DNA of 64,000 nucleotides from Antitrichia curtipendula (lineage: Eukaryota; Streptophyta; Bryopsida; Hypnales; Leucodontaceae): assembly GCA_951230915.1 (NCBI GenBank), contig OX579635.1, positions 34,038,001 through 34,102,000 on the forward strand. Direction: 5' to 3'. The stretch's first letter is position 1; every line of letters begins with the position of its first letter. Positions 1 to 12,767 of this stretch are shown here, piece by piece. The position numbers and the translations under genes were made by a program. A model generated the notes under the pieces. That model made no database searches and was not told the DNA's origin. It saw nothing but the letters and a program-made list of their open reading frames with translations.

Positions 1-4
1 GGAT

Positions 5-466
5 CAGCCCAGAACGGAGACCAACCCATTTTGGATATACCCTTTAAATATCCTCACGATCAAAGAAGAAACTGCCCGGTTTGATCCCAATGACCCAGAA
101 CGTGGCTTACATGCCCAGTTCATGAACGTAGAGATTCTAGTCCACGAGACAGATCTTGAAAAATACAGATTTTGAAAGTATGACAAGAGGAGAAACTTAC
201 CGTTTCAGTACACTCAGTACATCAAATTTCGGTCTAATAGACCTGTTCATCAAGCTTACAATATCGCTATATCACAAGTGCTTCCCGTATTGTACATCTC
301 CAACACGGATGATGCTGCAATTACCGAGATTCAACATATCATCAACACTATGGTTAGCAATGGCTTCAAGCGGGAACGCTTAACCAGAAACATCCGCAAC
401 TTCCTTAGCAGTGGATCCTTTCCTGTGGTCCAGATAAATCTGCAGCACGTACAAAACTCTCTGTAA
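5..466 (+). pseudogene. Reverse-transcriptase-like fragment, possibly Penelope-type (tentative)
   Basis: One forward frame stays open over almost the whole segment apart from an in-frame TGA at 173-175. The part after the stop has a conserved-looking stretch with FRSNRPVHQAYN, then ISQVLPVLYIS, then a helix ending in NGFKRERL. That pattern resembles the segment following the catalytic core in Penelope-like or related reverse transcriptases, where a Q/R-x-L-R stretch is followed by a helix ending in NGY/NGF. I see no catalytic YxDD motif, because the window starts too late. It is best read as the decayed 3' end of a retroelement cut by the window edge. The family assignment is weak. Confidence 0.35.
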
Positions 467-470
467 GTTT

Positions 471-1946
471 TGTTAACTCACCTCAATAGAATAAGATGTA
501 AGAACTACCTTGAAGTTTGAGCCTGGTATGCACCTCTATAGGAGTGTGGCATACCAGTGCCAAATTCCTATAGTGGTAGCATCACCAGGGGTGGTGGAGG
601 GTCTTCTTCTTCTTCTTCTTCTTCTTCTTCTGCATTTGTAAAAGTTATTTATTCCTAGTTAAATCAACTAGACATTGCCAGAGGTTATAGTCCTAGAACC
701 TTTTTTATCAAAAATATTTTTTTCCAATTTTTACCATTTTAACATGGTAAATCCATTTTTATGGAGATTGTGTAAAAAATAAATTCAAATATAAAAAACC
801 ATTTTCTTCTTCTTCTTGTTTAGTTATCCTAAGAGTACCTCCAATTTACATATATATTTTCATTTATAGTCCAATCTACGGATTTGCATAAATTTTACTA
901 TAAATCCTCTTTTGCATTATTCCAATTTGGATTAATAAAAAGTATAATTTTCTATGGGCCTTTCTCCTTTTAGGCTTATCTTCCATAGTGATTTAAATTA
1001 ATATTACTATGGGCCAATCTCCTTTTGGCACATCTTCCATAGTGATTTGATTTTAAATTAAGCCTGTAACAGGCAAGTGCTTCTATGATGGATTACATCA
1101 TAGGTAGTTATTCAAATTATTTTGAATCAAGGCGGGAGTGACATTGGTGGGAATCCACCCACCCTCCCACAATGGGTGGCGCCTAATTTAGTAATCACTC
1201 TAATGATTTGGGTAGTTATCTCCCACATGCATCATTAGTATCCATAGAGTGGTTTTTTCTCCCACAGTCTGAGGCTATATTAGCCTCTCATTTGTATGTT
1301 AGTACTCCTCTTTGGCTTGTGAGTGCGACGATTCACTGTGGTGTGATTTTGGAGGATAGTTTGAGACTTTGAGTGCAACTCTTGGGCTTCTAGAGTGAAG
1401 GAGGAATGGCAAAGGTCTCTTGACTTTGGAGTGTGTTTGGATTATGTTGCCTTTTTGTTTCCTTGTGTTTTGATTCAACTATGTTTTTCATTTGACTTGC
1501 TGGATTTGTGACATAGATAGCAATTGGCTTCAGCTTTAGACACTTGTTGCATCCTCACTCACACTACATTGGCTTGTTTTTGTGTTTGGGACGGGTACAG
1601 GTGAGGCTGAGCCTTCAAATCCATCTCTTCCGATTTGTGATTCATGGAGCAATTTGTTTTCACGCACATGGATTCCTATGTGGACTCCTACTTCTCCTGT
1701 GCTGTTACTTTACTATTAGATATGGATGGGACATATTGCATTTGTGATTTCTATGGAGAGTTTGAGGACTCAGTTGTATCCAAAGTAACCTTTTTTGGAT
1801 GACTATTTCAAAGTGATATTTTTGACATAATATGCCTTAGTCCATGACTTGGTTTATGATTTGATGTAAGCTGATTTGACTCATTTGAGCAAGAAGTTAG
1901 TTAGTTTTAAATGAAGCCCTGTTTAGGGGTGTTTCAGTTACAGTCC
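471..1946. other. Non-genic AT-rich stretch
   Basis: No convincing coding region. It holds a (TTC)n microsatellite at 602-631 and a 57-bp near-duplicate at about 952-1055 built around CTATGGGCC and TCTTCCATAGTGATTT. The part from 1130 to 1330 (short inverted motifs, a TATATT, then TG-rich sequence) has the texture of an LTR, but no partner copy is in the window. Confidence 0.5.
602..631. repeat. (TTC)n microsatellite
   Basis: About ten uninterrupted TTC units. Similar TTC-rich tracts also lie at the start of both copies of the 3.5-kb duplication. Confidence 0.9.
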
Positions 1947-4900
1947 CTTCCATTCTTAATTTTTTTTTCCTACTCTCCTCTTCATCTTCTTATTCTTCGT
2001 CTTCTTTTTCTCCTTCATCTTCTTCTTTTTCTCCTCCTCCTTCTCCATCCATTTTAACCCTAGGGTTTCAATGACCTAAGACTCTAACTTTTTCATGAAC
2101 AATATTTTTGGAAATGTTTTAATACCACAGTGTAGGGAATTCTAATAGCTTTCCAGAACTATATTACACCTGGTGATCGGACCTCAGTTCCAGTAGATAT
2201 TTGCGGATGAAGTTTTGGCTCCGAACTTCATCCCTATGTTGGATCGGATGATGATCCAACAAATGATCGGATGAAAAAAATTCAAACATCCTGGGACTCC
2301 TTGTCACTGAGCCTATGTGAGAAAAAAAAAATGGCGCACATCCCTTTTACTTGCCACGCATTCCTAACTACGGGATTACACTTGGTGTAATCCTTTGTTG
2401 AATGGTGTAGAGGTGTATATGGGAATGCTTAGCATTCCCATCCCCTCTTACATTAGGCTCGTATTGCTGATTGTAGAAGTCATCATCTGTTAAAATACAT
2501 TTGAAGATCTTTTGCTTGTATCATAGTTTCAAAGTACCCGCTTCAATCAAATGTTATTATTAGTGTAGAATCTACCATCATAGACATGCTTATTCACCTT
2601 ATCCCTATAAAAATTATCTTTTTTTGCCGTTGAAGTATTTAATTTAGCTTAATTTTTTTTTTCATTTGATTTCCCCGAAGCTTACAAGGTTTACACCTGT
2701 ATGTTTGTATGATTTGTTTTTTTGTTTTTTTTTTGTGAAAAGGGATTTTCTATTTAGTTAAATTCCCTCCTTGGAACTTGTTGACAACCTCTACCAACAT
2801 TATATGTTAATATTTTCCCATGATTTGAAAACCCTAAACTCTAAACCTTAAAATCGTTGTAATAAACTCCACAAAATTAGGTTTCTTTCCAACATTATTC
2901 TTCCAAAAATTCCATGGTAATTGGTTTCTTTTCTTTCAAATATAGATTTTCATATGCCAAAAATCCTAACTTTTCATTCCAAAATCCACGATTATTGGGT
3001 CCAAATGCGATCAAATTTGATTCACATAGCAAATTTGTGCTCTCTAGATTTGCCCACTTGTGACATTGTAGCATTCTTGGAGTCACATACAGGCTTAAGA
3101 CAATGTTTTACACTAGTACAAGAAGATTGGCTTCATTCTAAATCTTCCAATTCCTTTTGGAGAGTTGATAAAAAATTGAGTATTTGACATAGCTCACTTT
3201 GAAATTAATTTTCTTTCCAAAACACATTTTCAAGTGCACTTCAAACATTTTTAGCACTATGTAGCACATTATATACTGCAACTTTTATTTTGCTACAATT
3301 TCATTTTGCCCACTCATGCTCATGGTATGATTTTGTGAGTCAAAACTATACTCAGTTTTATTTGTGATAGTGAACAACTTGATTACAAAGCTTTTGCGGT
3401 GTGAACAGGGTCTCAACTTTTATTTTTCACTAGGCTGCAGGCGCGGGCCCCTGGGGAGGCGGGGAACATATTTTATTGCGTGAACGCGTTTTTTTCCCAA
3501 ACAATGATGAAGGGGCGGGTGGTTTTTCATCCACGGGGCTGATCTGATGTCTGTCCGCCTTTTTAACCCCTCATCGCCGGAGGGGACGAAAAGTGTCCTC
3601 ACAGAAAATTCAAAGTGCTGTAACTTTTGCATCCGCTGTCCAAACTCAATAAAACTTGTTGGTAAAGTTGCGCTCTCTCTTCTTGTTTATGTGGCAGAAT
3701 TTTCAGATCAATGCGAGCTTTATTGATTTTTTGAAAGCCAATCGAAGTTCATAGGTTCAATTTGAATTCACCAAACTGCATTTGAAGGCTGCAACTTCGG
3801 GGGCTTGTATCTCCTTCATCCAATGTTCGTTTTCAATCAAATTTGTTGTGTTATGTTCCCCTTTAAGTCTAGTTATCGTGGTTAAATTTTCATGTCAACC
3901 CAAGTTGTTTTGAATGCTTGGAAGCAATTCGAAGTTCAAAATCTAGACATTTTTGCATTACAGTGAACTTTGGTGGCTTATAAATTCTTCACACATGAGT
4001 TTTTTTCAATAATTTTTGTTGGAAAAGTTTCACATACTAGTCTAGTTCTTGTGGTAAAAATTTCATATCAATCCAAGAAGATATGATTGACTGAGAAGCA
4101 TTTTAGCAGAGGTAGGTTCAGCTGTAGATGTGTTTTTTTGCTACTTTTTTCACTGTTTTTTGACATTTCAAAACAACTTTGCAAATGCAATGAGTCAATT
4201 AAATGTGTTTTTTTTCCACCAAAGTGTTTGTCTTTTGGTTTAGAATCACCTTGTAGTTTAAAGTTTTCTCATTTGAGTAGGTTTAGAAATCGAATTCCAC
4301 CTCGAAATGTGTTTTTAGGAAAATTTCAGCATCTTTTTTCAACACTAAAACATTATAATCTTTCAATCTATACGGTCAAATGACCCCAAATTTTACTTAC
4401 ACCATCTACAACATGCACACTATAATATTGTACGGTTGAGATTTTTATATCTTAATCACATTTAGATTTATAACACTTGAAAAGCAAGGTTGTTTTTTGA
4501 CATGGTTAGAGCTTCGGCGGTGAGGGGTTAAGAGCCCGAGCGCTAACAATGGTACCCCTCGCTTCTCTTTTTTCACTCTTCTCTTTTCGCTCACTCCACC
4601 GCTCTCCTGTGGGTCTATTTTCTCTCGCTCAGTGATCTCACTCACTCCCCTTCCTGTCGCCTGCTTCTTATCGTTCACGGCCGGCTCGTATTATACTTCA
4701 GGTTTTCGGATTTCAGAGATTTGAGGCATGTCTATCTCTTTTACTTTGTATGTTTTCCGTCTTCTTACGTTTTTCTCTTCCTGGATTTGCTGATTAGGGT
4801 TTCCATTTCTGCTTGTATTTGGACCGCCTTCTTTCTTTCTTTCTTTCAGCTCTCGCTTTTATTTGTGTCAACCCGACTGGTTTCGTTTGTGTTTGTTCGA

Positions 4901-5485
4901 ACCTAGGGTTTGTTTCTATTTTCTTCTGTGGAGTTTCAACGGCGCTGCTGATTTGGATGCGTTGTGCTTTCATGCAGTTTGTAAGTGTTGCTTGCGAAGA
5001 AGCCCTTTCCTCTGTTTTTATTCTACTATGGAGGGTGTCTTCTTCAAATCGGACACACTGGTGCCCGTTTTGACTACTTCTGATGGCAAGATCGACTTCG
5101 GTTCACTCGGTACAACGTTTGGGTTGGTACCAAAGACAATCCGTCTGTGTGGCTATGTTATTCCGATCAATGACGACCTTCGGTCAGAGACTGCGTGGAC
5201 GCAGATCAAGAACACTTTGGGTGTAGCAGGGACGAAAGAAGATCCCGTGATGGTCAGTGGAAGTCCAGTATCTCAAGCTCCTACAGGTATGTGCTCCTTC
5301 GTGCCTTGATCTTCAAATCTGAGTGGTACGTTTGAACCTTGAGGGGATTTGTTGCCTTTGGGGTGTTATTCGGAGCTTCGTTCTGAAACCTGTGTGTCTT
5401 TGTCGGTTAAGGTTTTAAACTTTCATCTGAATTTTGATACTAGTGGTTTAGGGTTTAGGGTTTAGGGTTTAAGGTTTAGGGTATT
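1947..5485 (+). repeat. 3.5-kb direct duplication, copy A (promoter, leader and first exon)
   Basis: This block is repeated at 12982-16520 with a constant offset of 11,035 bp. By eye I found only three substitutions, all at about 2046-2093 near the left edge; the remaining ~3.4 kb look identical. The left edge lies in TTC-rich sequence. The right edge follows a (TTTAGGG)-type tract inside intron 1 of the gene starting at 5028. It contains AT-rich upstream sequence, a GC-rich patch near 3430-3620, a TATTATA motif near 4690, a leader, and the coding exon 5028-5286. It does not start with TG or end with CA and has no target-site duplication, so it is not an LTR. Confidence 0.95.
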
Positions 5486-7684
5486 ACTCCTAAACCGCTA
5501 GATTTTGTTGATCGTTCTGATGATTGGATCAAGTATATGCTGCTCCCAGAGATACCTGGTCTACCCCAGAATGAGTTCCTTCGGAGGGTATCTTGTGCTT
5601 TGGAATAACGATTGTCACTACGGCTGCTTGTGATGCAGGTACTCTTTCTTGGACAGAGTGGCTACGGCAGCAGTTGCCACCGCATGGCCTTGGCTTTAGC
5701 AATGCACCCGGGTTTCGAAAGGTAAAGGACGAATTTACCCCAGCCTCAACCGTCGAATGGAATCTTTGGCCAAATGTTGATCAGTACGTTGAAGGTGCAG
5801 GCGGCAAGAATTCCCGATCCCAGCGTATTAACATTGAAGACGAGCTCGGCTGGGTAGTGGGATCCTCCAATGAGGCTGACTGTGGTTCTGTGTATAAAAC
5901 GTTCTTGGGTAAAATGTGTAAAGCTTTGTTAGGCGACCAGATTACTATGGTTGGAGAGTTCTGGTCAAGGTCCTCGTCTATGAGTCAACAACCCACAACA
6001 GCGGACAGCAGCATTGGAGCAGACAGCAGTGTTGCAGCGCGCGATGTTTCAACTGCAGGCGCCATGGAGCTAGCAAGAAGCCCTGCTTTGGGTGGCCATA
6101 GGGCGGACATACTGTTGAAATGTAGCGGCCGAGTCTTCTTAGTGCTCGAAATGAAGAGACCATCATTTTTTAGACTAGGCAAAGACCAGCGGATTCCAGA
6201 TTTAGTCAGGGCGTACGAGAGCAAAGATCTTGAATATCAGGATGAACAGAGATCTCACGTTATTGCTCAGTCTGTTACCCAACTCTTTGGGTACATGGTG
6301 GCACACGAACTTGGTTATGGAATACTCTCCACGGTTGATTTGTCCTATTTTGTAAGCCGTGTGGGTGATACTCTGCGTATCTCTGGAGGCATAGATTGGT
6401 GTCATCCGAAATTCATTGGTGCCCTTGCCTACTTTCTGGAAATGGCAGCTGCTGACACTAAACCGTACAAGTGGGAGGGAGGTAATGGCCAGCTTACAGC
6501 CTTGTTTGGATGTATATGCTATTGCATTCAATTGAGCAATTCTCTGTGATGATCAGTTTTTTGATTTGACAAGGTGCTGATGGATTTGTCGTTTGTGTGT
6601 AGGGCATAAAGATCCTCAAGACTGTGATATTGTTGACAGTGAAGGAACTCAAGATGGCAGCACTGATCAGGAGGAATACGAACCACCAAAAACTACGAAG
6701 ACTACGACAAGTGCTAGGGTATCAACTCGGTAAGTGTCTATTAGTTTTGTAAATATATGCCTAGGTTGAAGGGAGTTGTACCTTGGATTACCCTTAGTAT
6801 CCATCTTCTTTTCATGCAATGTTGTGATACATGGTGCATGTACATCCTTGCAGGAGCATGAAAGGGGTAAGTGGTTTGATGGAGACTCCTGCAGCACATT
6901 TACATTTGGAAGCGCATCCTTTTGCGAGAGGATGGAGTGGAAATATTGTACGTGGGACATATGAGGGTCATGCTGTTGCTGTCAAACTGGCAGTGGTTTG
7001 TTCAAATCGTGCAGAGGTGAGCCTTCTCATTACTTTTGTTGGGATCAATCTATGTGAACGTTTCAAAATGTTCTTGTATGGACTCACGTGATATTCTTGT
7101 ATGCACAGGCTTTAAAAAATGAGGCAAGTGCCTATTTAAAGCTTCGGAAGTATTGGGGAAGATATGTTCCAGCGCTCATATCGCATGGGACAACGGCAGA
7201 TGGCAATGTTGTGTACATCGCAACGAAGCTCATCAACGGTTTTGAACTTGGGATAGGTAAGTTGGCCAAGCATACTTTTGGCATAGATGTCATTGCTTTG
7301 TTTCAAGCCCCAAGCTGAGTAGCTCGGTTCTAAATGTATTGGATGCATGGTTTGCAGTGTAGATCTCATTGCTTTGTTTCAAGCCCCAAGTTGAGTAGCC
7401 AGGTTCTAAATGTATTGGATGCATGGTTTGCAGTACGTCTTACCCAAGAAGTGGTGATAGCATGCATTGAAACCCTTAATGCTATTCATGCTTCTGGCGT
7501 GCTTCATGGTGACATTCGGCGAGAAAATATTTTGGTTCCGAAGGGAGGACGGCGAGGCGTTCGTTTCATTGATTTCGGGTTTGCTCGTTTCATCGCCAGT
7601 GCTGAGGATTGCTTCAAAGAGCGTGAACAGTTGAGAAAAATAATCACCAAGTTCACTTCTGAGAGGGAGACTGTGCAGGAATAG
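5028..7684 (+). CDS. Header + PD-(D/E)XK nuclease + protein kinase fusion (Crinkler/RHS-type)
   Basis: Six exons join with matching phases: 5028-5286, 5639-6481, 6603-6729, 6854-7016, 7109-7256 and 7434-7684. They give 596 codons plus TAG, and every intron has GT..AG ends. Residues 1-86 are a short N-terminal header with a [12 protein letters not shown] stretch. Residues ~230-320 look like a restriction-endonuclease fold: D243 (HRADILL), E257-x-K259 (LEMKRP) and Q301 with a following Y. Residues ~440-596 are a small kinase: the lysine of VAVK is K454, the catalytic loop HGDIRREN has D540, and DFG has D560. The C-lobe is short, as in RIO- or Kdo-like kinases. A header, nuclease and kinase in one chain is known from Crinkler-type proteins, described as effectors or as transposon-derived selfish factors. 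The function here is inferred. Exon 1 is shared with the gene at 16063. The last codons run into antisense BEACH-derived sequence. Confidence 0.8.
5447..5481 (+). repeat. Telomere-like (TTTAGGG)n tract at duplication edge, copy A
   Basis: Five consecutive heptamers, four of them exact TTTAGGG and one TTTAAGG, lie in intron 1. They end four bases before copies A and B of the 3.5-kb block diverge. Confidence 0.9.
7284..7435 (+). repeat. 76-bp tandem duplication of a 3' splice site (intron 5)
   Basis: Two consecutive 76-bp units, from TAGAT at 7284 and at 7360, are about 93% alike. Each contains ATTGGATGCATGGTTTGCAG, a complete acceptor. Splicing to the second acceptor (exon from 7434) continues the kinase frame. 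Splicing to the first (exon from 7358) would read GTG then TAG at once, truncating the protein before the catalytic loop. Confidence 0.85.
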
Positions 7685-7685
7685 T

Positions 7686-8633
<948 letters not shown>

Positions 8634-8816
8634 CTAAGGTGTTGTTTGGAGCCGATGAAATGCAGCGATTTGGCATGATTGACCGCTCTGGTCTATTATT
8701 AGATGACTGCCCTTCTTACTACAATCTTTGAAGATCATATGAAATGTCATCTTTGTTTCTACTTGCTAGCACGTTGAGTATGCTTCCCGGTTGAGTCTCA
8801 TGAGATGAAGTTGTAG

Positions 8817-9811
8817 GTACACAAAGATGGGATTCGCAGGGAATGTCGAGCCCTGTTTCATCATTCCCACAGTGGTAGCAGTCAACGAATCATTTTTGGG
8901 CCAGTCGGCTTCAAAGGCAGGTACGGCTGCGTATCACAGCGCAGGAGTAATGGCTGATCTAGATTTCTACATTGGTGAAGAGGCCCTTGCCAAGCAACAC
9001 GCAAGTGCATACACCCTAAGTTATCCCATCCGGCAAGGCCAGGTAGACATTTCCAGATCTGCATCTCACGAAATGGGGCTACTAATGACACTGCATACTG
9101 CACAAGGTTGAAATAGTTGAGGTCTTGTGTTTCAGGTTCTCACAAGGGTCATCTTCAGGGTGTCTGAATGGCAATCATCTTCTTTTCTGCAGATTGAAAA
9201 TTGGGATACCATGGAGAGGTTCTGGCAGCAATGCATTTTCAATTATTTGCGATGCGATCCCGAAGATCATTACATGTTACTCACGGAGAGTCCCTTAACA
9301 GCACCAGAGAATCGCGAGTACATGGGAGAAATCATGTTCAAAACTTTCAACGTGCCAGGATTGTACATAGCAACGCAAGCAGTGTTGGCTCTTGCAGCTG
9401 GCTATACGACTTCCAAGGGAGAAGTTTGCAGTTTAGGGTTCAACTCCTAGCGATTCATCGGCAACGAAGTCGTTTGAGATTTGGATGGATAAGCATATGG
9501 AAGTGGGTCTGTACATTAACTACCGAATGCACTTGAGGGTTCATCATGGATTGCCTTGTATCCACTTGTACTGCTTTCGTCGTTTTAATTAGTTAAATTT
9601 TCAGTGTTGACATTGCTGAGTGTAGGTGCCTTTGCGGTTACAAAATGTCGGGGGCTGAATGCAGTTGGAAATGACGGGGGTGGTTGTGGATGGTGGTGAT
9701 GGCATGACTCACGTTGTTCCTGTAGTGGATGGCTATGTTATTGGCAGCAGCATCAAGTCTATTCCTATAGCAGGCTGGGATCTCTCCAACTTTGTTCAGC
9801 AGTTGATGCGA
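8817..9811 (+). pseudogene. Actin-related protein 3 (ARP3) gene fragment
   Basis: Three exons match plant ARP3, a subunit of the Arp2/3 actin-nucleating complex. The exon at 8817-9042 starts at [10 protein letters not shown] and ends PIRQGQ. The exon at 9193-9417 has [18 protein letters not shown] and [20 protein letters not shown]. The exon at 9665-9811 has [18 protein letters not shown] and [12 protein letters not shown]. Introns 9043-9192 and 9418-9664 lie at natural-looking positions. Three things show that it is broken. The first exon coding the nucleotide-binding N-terminus is not found upstream. The donor after 9417 reads GG instead of GT. All exons after 9811 are missing. Retained introns mean it was moved as DNA, not retrotransposed. 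Confidence 0.85.
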
Positions 9812-10019
9812 GTAGCAACCAAAACCCTACTCTAATTACCTCAATCTCATCATAATCCTAGGATGGATTTTGTAACATGTGTTAGGATTTTGCAAGGGTT
9901 TGTGTGATTTTGACTTTTTACCCTTTGTGCAATGGAATATTTGCGACTTCACGCTACTTTCCTGCGGGCTCTGAAATACGGTACTAAGGGGAAGTCTTGC
10001 TGGGGTCGAATATTTGCAG

Positions 10020-10372
10020 GCTTTCGAAAGCCCTTGGCCTTTGATACAGGCAAATGCCGCATATTTTGCGGGTTGCTTGATCTCTGATATCAGCGACTCG
10101 AAACCTTTGGCGATCTATCTACCTCAGGTAACTTGGCATCATCTCCGCTCTGAGTCCATAATTTTAGAGAATTAGGTGTGCAGTAACTAGTAAGTTATGC
10201 TTGAACAGCAACCGTGGCAAATCCAATGGTAGCTAAGCAATGGTTTGCGTTTGTTTCTGGCCTGGAACAGGTGACTGGAGCATTGGTGAGAATGACAGCG
10301 TCAGCACCCAGCGTGGTTGTTCGAGCGAAGTCTGCTTTGACTCTGAGTCTATTGCTTGACGAGACTCTCTAG
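10020..10372 (+). pseudogene. HEAT/ARM-repeat protein fragment (SGR6/MROH-like, tentative)
   Basis: Two exon-like pieces with good splice signals and phase 0 are present: 10020-10127 (after TTTGCAG, before GTAACT) and 10271-10372 (after GGAACAG, ending TAG). The first reads SPWPLIQANAAYFAGCL and KPLAIYLPQ. The second reads GALVRMTASAP and VVVRAKSALTLSLLLDE. Paired amphipathic helices of this kind are typical of HEAT/ARM repeats, and the wording resembles plant SGR6/maestro-like proteins. The family name comes from memory and is uncertain. That it is a two-exon gene fragment is more secure. Confidence 0.5.
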
Positions 10373-11673
10373 TTCTCTGAGGTTGCGATCATCATCATCA
10401 GCATCTACATTGTCCTACACACTAACTACAACAATGTATGTATACTACCCCCCCGTCGCCTCCCTCTTTGCATGTGTTGGATGTCCTATGAAAAAGGCTT
10501 GAATCCGTGTTGGACTTGGACCAGTGAATTAGCTATTTTAGATACTTTCGCGCAGTGTCGTGTTGGATGCTATCCAAGAATATACATGTGTGATGCAGAT
10601 TTGCAGGAGAGATTAGTGATAAATCCAACCCTCTCCACACTAATCTTTCTTATGCTCCACTGGTTTGTATCACAAGTCTATGTGAATGTCACATTGTCAA
10701 AGATTAGCGATTGATGAGAGATACTGTTAGATGCTAAATTTTTGTGACATCTTATCTCCGTTATTAGGTGCTGAACAGTTACAGTAATAAAGGTTTTGGT
10801 GTATTTGTATATTCTTTAAATCCTAAACAATAGTTTTACCACTTATGCCACTAAACAAATCCCTTATGCCGCTTGGATTGAAAATTCTTCATTTGGAGGT
10901 CATTTCAAAATTTGAACTTTATCATGTTCAAATACATCATTATACATATAGAATATTGTGGCTGCTAGTGGCACCTTCTAACGTGTAAGGGTTGATGACA
11001 AGTGGTACGAAATTGGAAGTAATGAGGTATTTTCAATCGTCAACAAGGTTTGTTCACATTCGCTTGCAATTCACGCACCAATTGTGCTTTCCCGATTAAG
11101 TTTTGGACGAGTGGATTATGCTTTCATAGCATATTCCAAACTCACCACAAAGATCATTATTATTATTAAAGGGTTTAAGTAGATAAACTAATCCATGTGT
11201 TATCACTGTGTATTTGCACTAAAGTACATGATTTGAAGAGGTATGTCACTTTAACCCCTAAATTTCTTTAAGAATTCCACACCAAAAACACTACAAAATT
11301 GTTCATTCTAGTGCAATGAGTTCCAAAGGAAACCAATTTTTTGTTTAAGTAAAGAAAAGTAAAATAAAATAATCCATAAGATTTAACCATAAGATCTCAA
11401 TTAAGATTGATTTGAGAACATACTCAAAATTATTTCATAAATCAAAATTTGACCGCATAGATTAAGAGATTATAGTGTGTGAAGTCTCATGCATTGAGTG
11501 GATTGACATTTTTTGACTTCACTTGGTGTCAAATGTTTTGCACTATACTTGATTGAAAAATCCTTGGACTGAACTATAGACTTTGTTCTTGAAAGAGTGA
11601 CAAAGTGACTTTGATTCTTGATTCTTGAAAGTCATGGATTTAGTTGTTGAACAAGCCATCTTCGCCTCATGTT
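10373..11673. other. Non-genic AT-rich spacer
   Basis: I see no coding region, RNA gene or clear element in this stretch, only AT-rich sequence with short homopolymer runs. Confidence 0.5.
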
Positions 11674-12767
11674 TAGGAAAAATAATTCGTGAAGGGAAGA
11701 ATTAGAAGAAGAATAAGATGAAGAAGAAGCAAAGAGAAATAAAAAGAGAAGAAAAAGATTCTTAAGATGAAGAAAAAGAAAAAGAAATAGAAGAAGAAGA
11801 AGAGGACAGAAGGAGTAGATAGGGTTTAGGATTTATAGGTTCAGGGTTTAGGGTTTCAGGTTACATGGCTATTCCCGAAAATATGACATATTGTTTTTAA
11901 AGTTATGAGGGTTTAGGAGTTTAGGGTTTCTAGGATTTAGGTGTCTCAAGGGTTAAGAATGTTTAGGTTTTTCTTTATGCATCCCGAAAGTGGAGATGTT
12001 TAAAGGAAAAGCGTAGTAATGAAAAAGAAAGGGAGGGGGAGAGGTAGGGTTTACTCAAAACAACGATAGTTGGTGCAAGGGTTGGGGGTTTGAGTAATAT
12101 AGTGCGCGCTCTGAGGAAGAAGAGATGAAGAAGAAGAAGAAGAGATGAAGAAGAAGAAAAAGAAGAAGAGGGCATAGTTTACCAAATTGAACTCCGTTGC
12201 ACCTACTATCTTTGTTTGATGTGAGTGCTACCCCCCTCATTCCGTTGAATTTGTATCTTTGAAATTTGTTTTTCCTCCTTAGATTTTAATTTTTATCCAA
12301 ATTTGTTTCTTCATTTGCTTTGTTTCCTTCAGGGGGCGCACTATATTACCCAAACCCCCAACCTTTGCACCAACTATCATTGTTTTCAGTGAACCCTACT
12401 TCTCCCCCTCCCTTCTCTTTTTCATTACTACGCTTTTCTTTTAAACATCTCCACTTTCAGGGTGCATAAAGAAAAACCTAAACATCCTTAACCCTCGAGA
12501 CCCCTAAATCCTAGAAACCCTAAACCCCTAAACCCTCACAACTTTAAAAACAATATGTCATATTTTCGGGAATAGCCATGTAACCCGAAACCCTAAACCC
12601 TGAACCTACAAATTCTAAACCCTATCTATTCCTTCTGTCTTCTTCTTCTTCTTCTTCTTTTCCTTCTTAAGAATCTTTTTCTTTTCTTTTTATTTCTCTT
12701 TTCTTTTTCTTCATCTTAGCTTTCTTCTTCTTCTTCTTCTTCTTTCCTTCACCAATTGTTTTTCCTA
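11674..12767. repeat. Long inverted repeat (~430-bp arms, ~230-bp loop)
   Basis: The left arm is 11674-12107 and the right arm 12336-12767; I estimate roughly 90% match. The arms carry GAA/TTC-rich tracts, several TTTAGGG/CCCTAAA motifs, and a shared segment around GGTTGGTGCAAAGG-like and GTAATATAGTGCGC sequence. The loop includes a GAAGAA-rich stretch. The structure could be a foldback transposon or could give a long hairpin RNA. No protein is coded. I did not find a target-site duplication. Confidence 0.8.

Noticed and set aside
3420..3632. GC-rich 70-aa ORF present in both copies of the 3.5-kb block
   Set aside because: Its repetition follows from the block duplication and no domain or splice context supports coding.
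4445..5027. Upstream ATGs in the header leader as the true protein start
   Set aside because: The in-frame extension from 4863 is a T-rich, hydrophobic, non-conserved read of leader sequence; ATG 5028 opens the header and the composition changes there.
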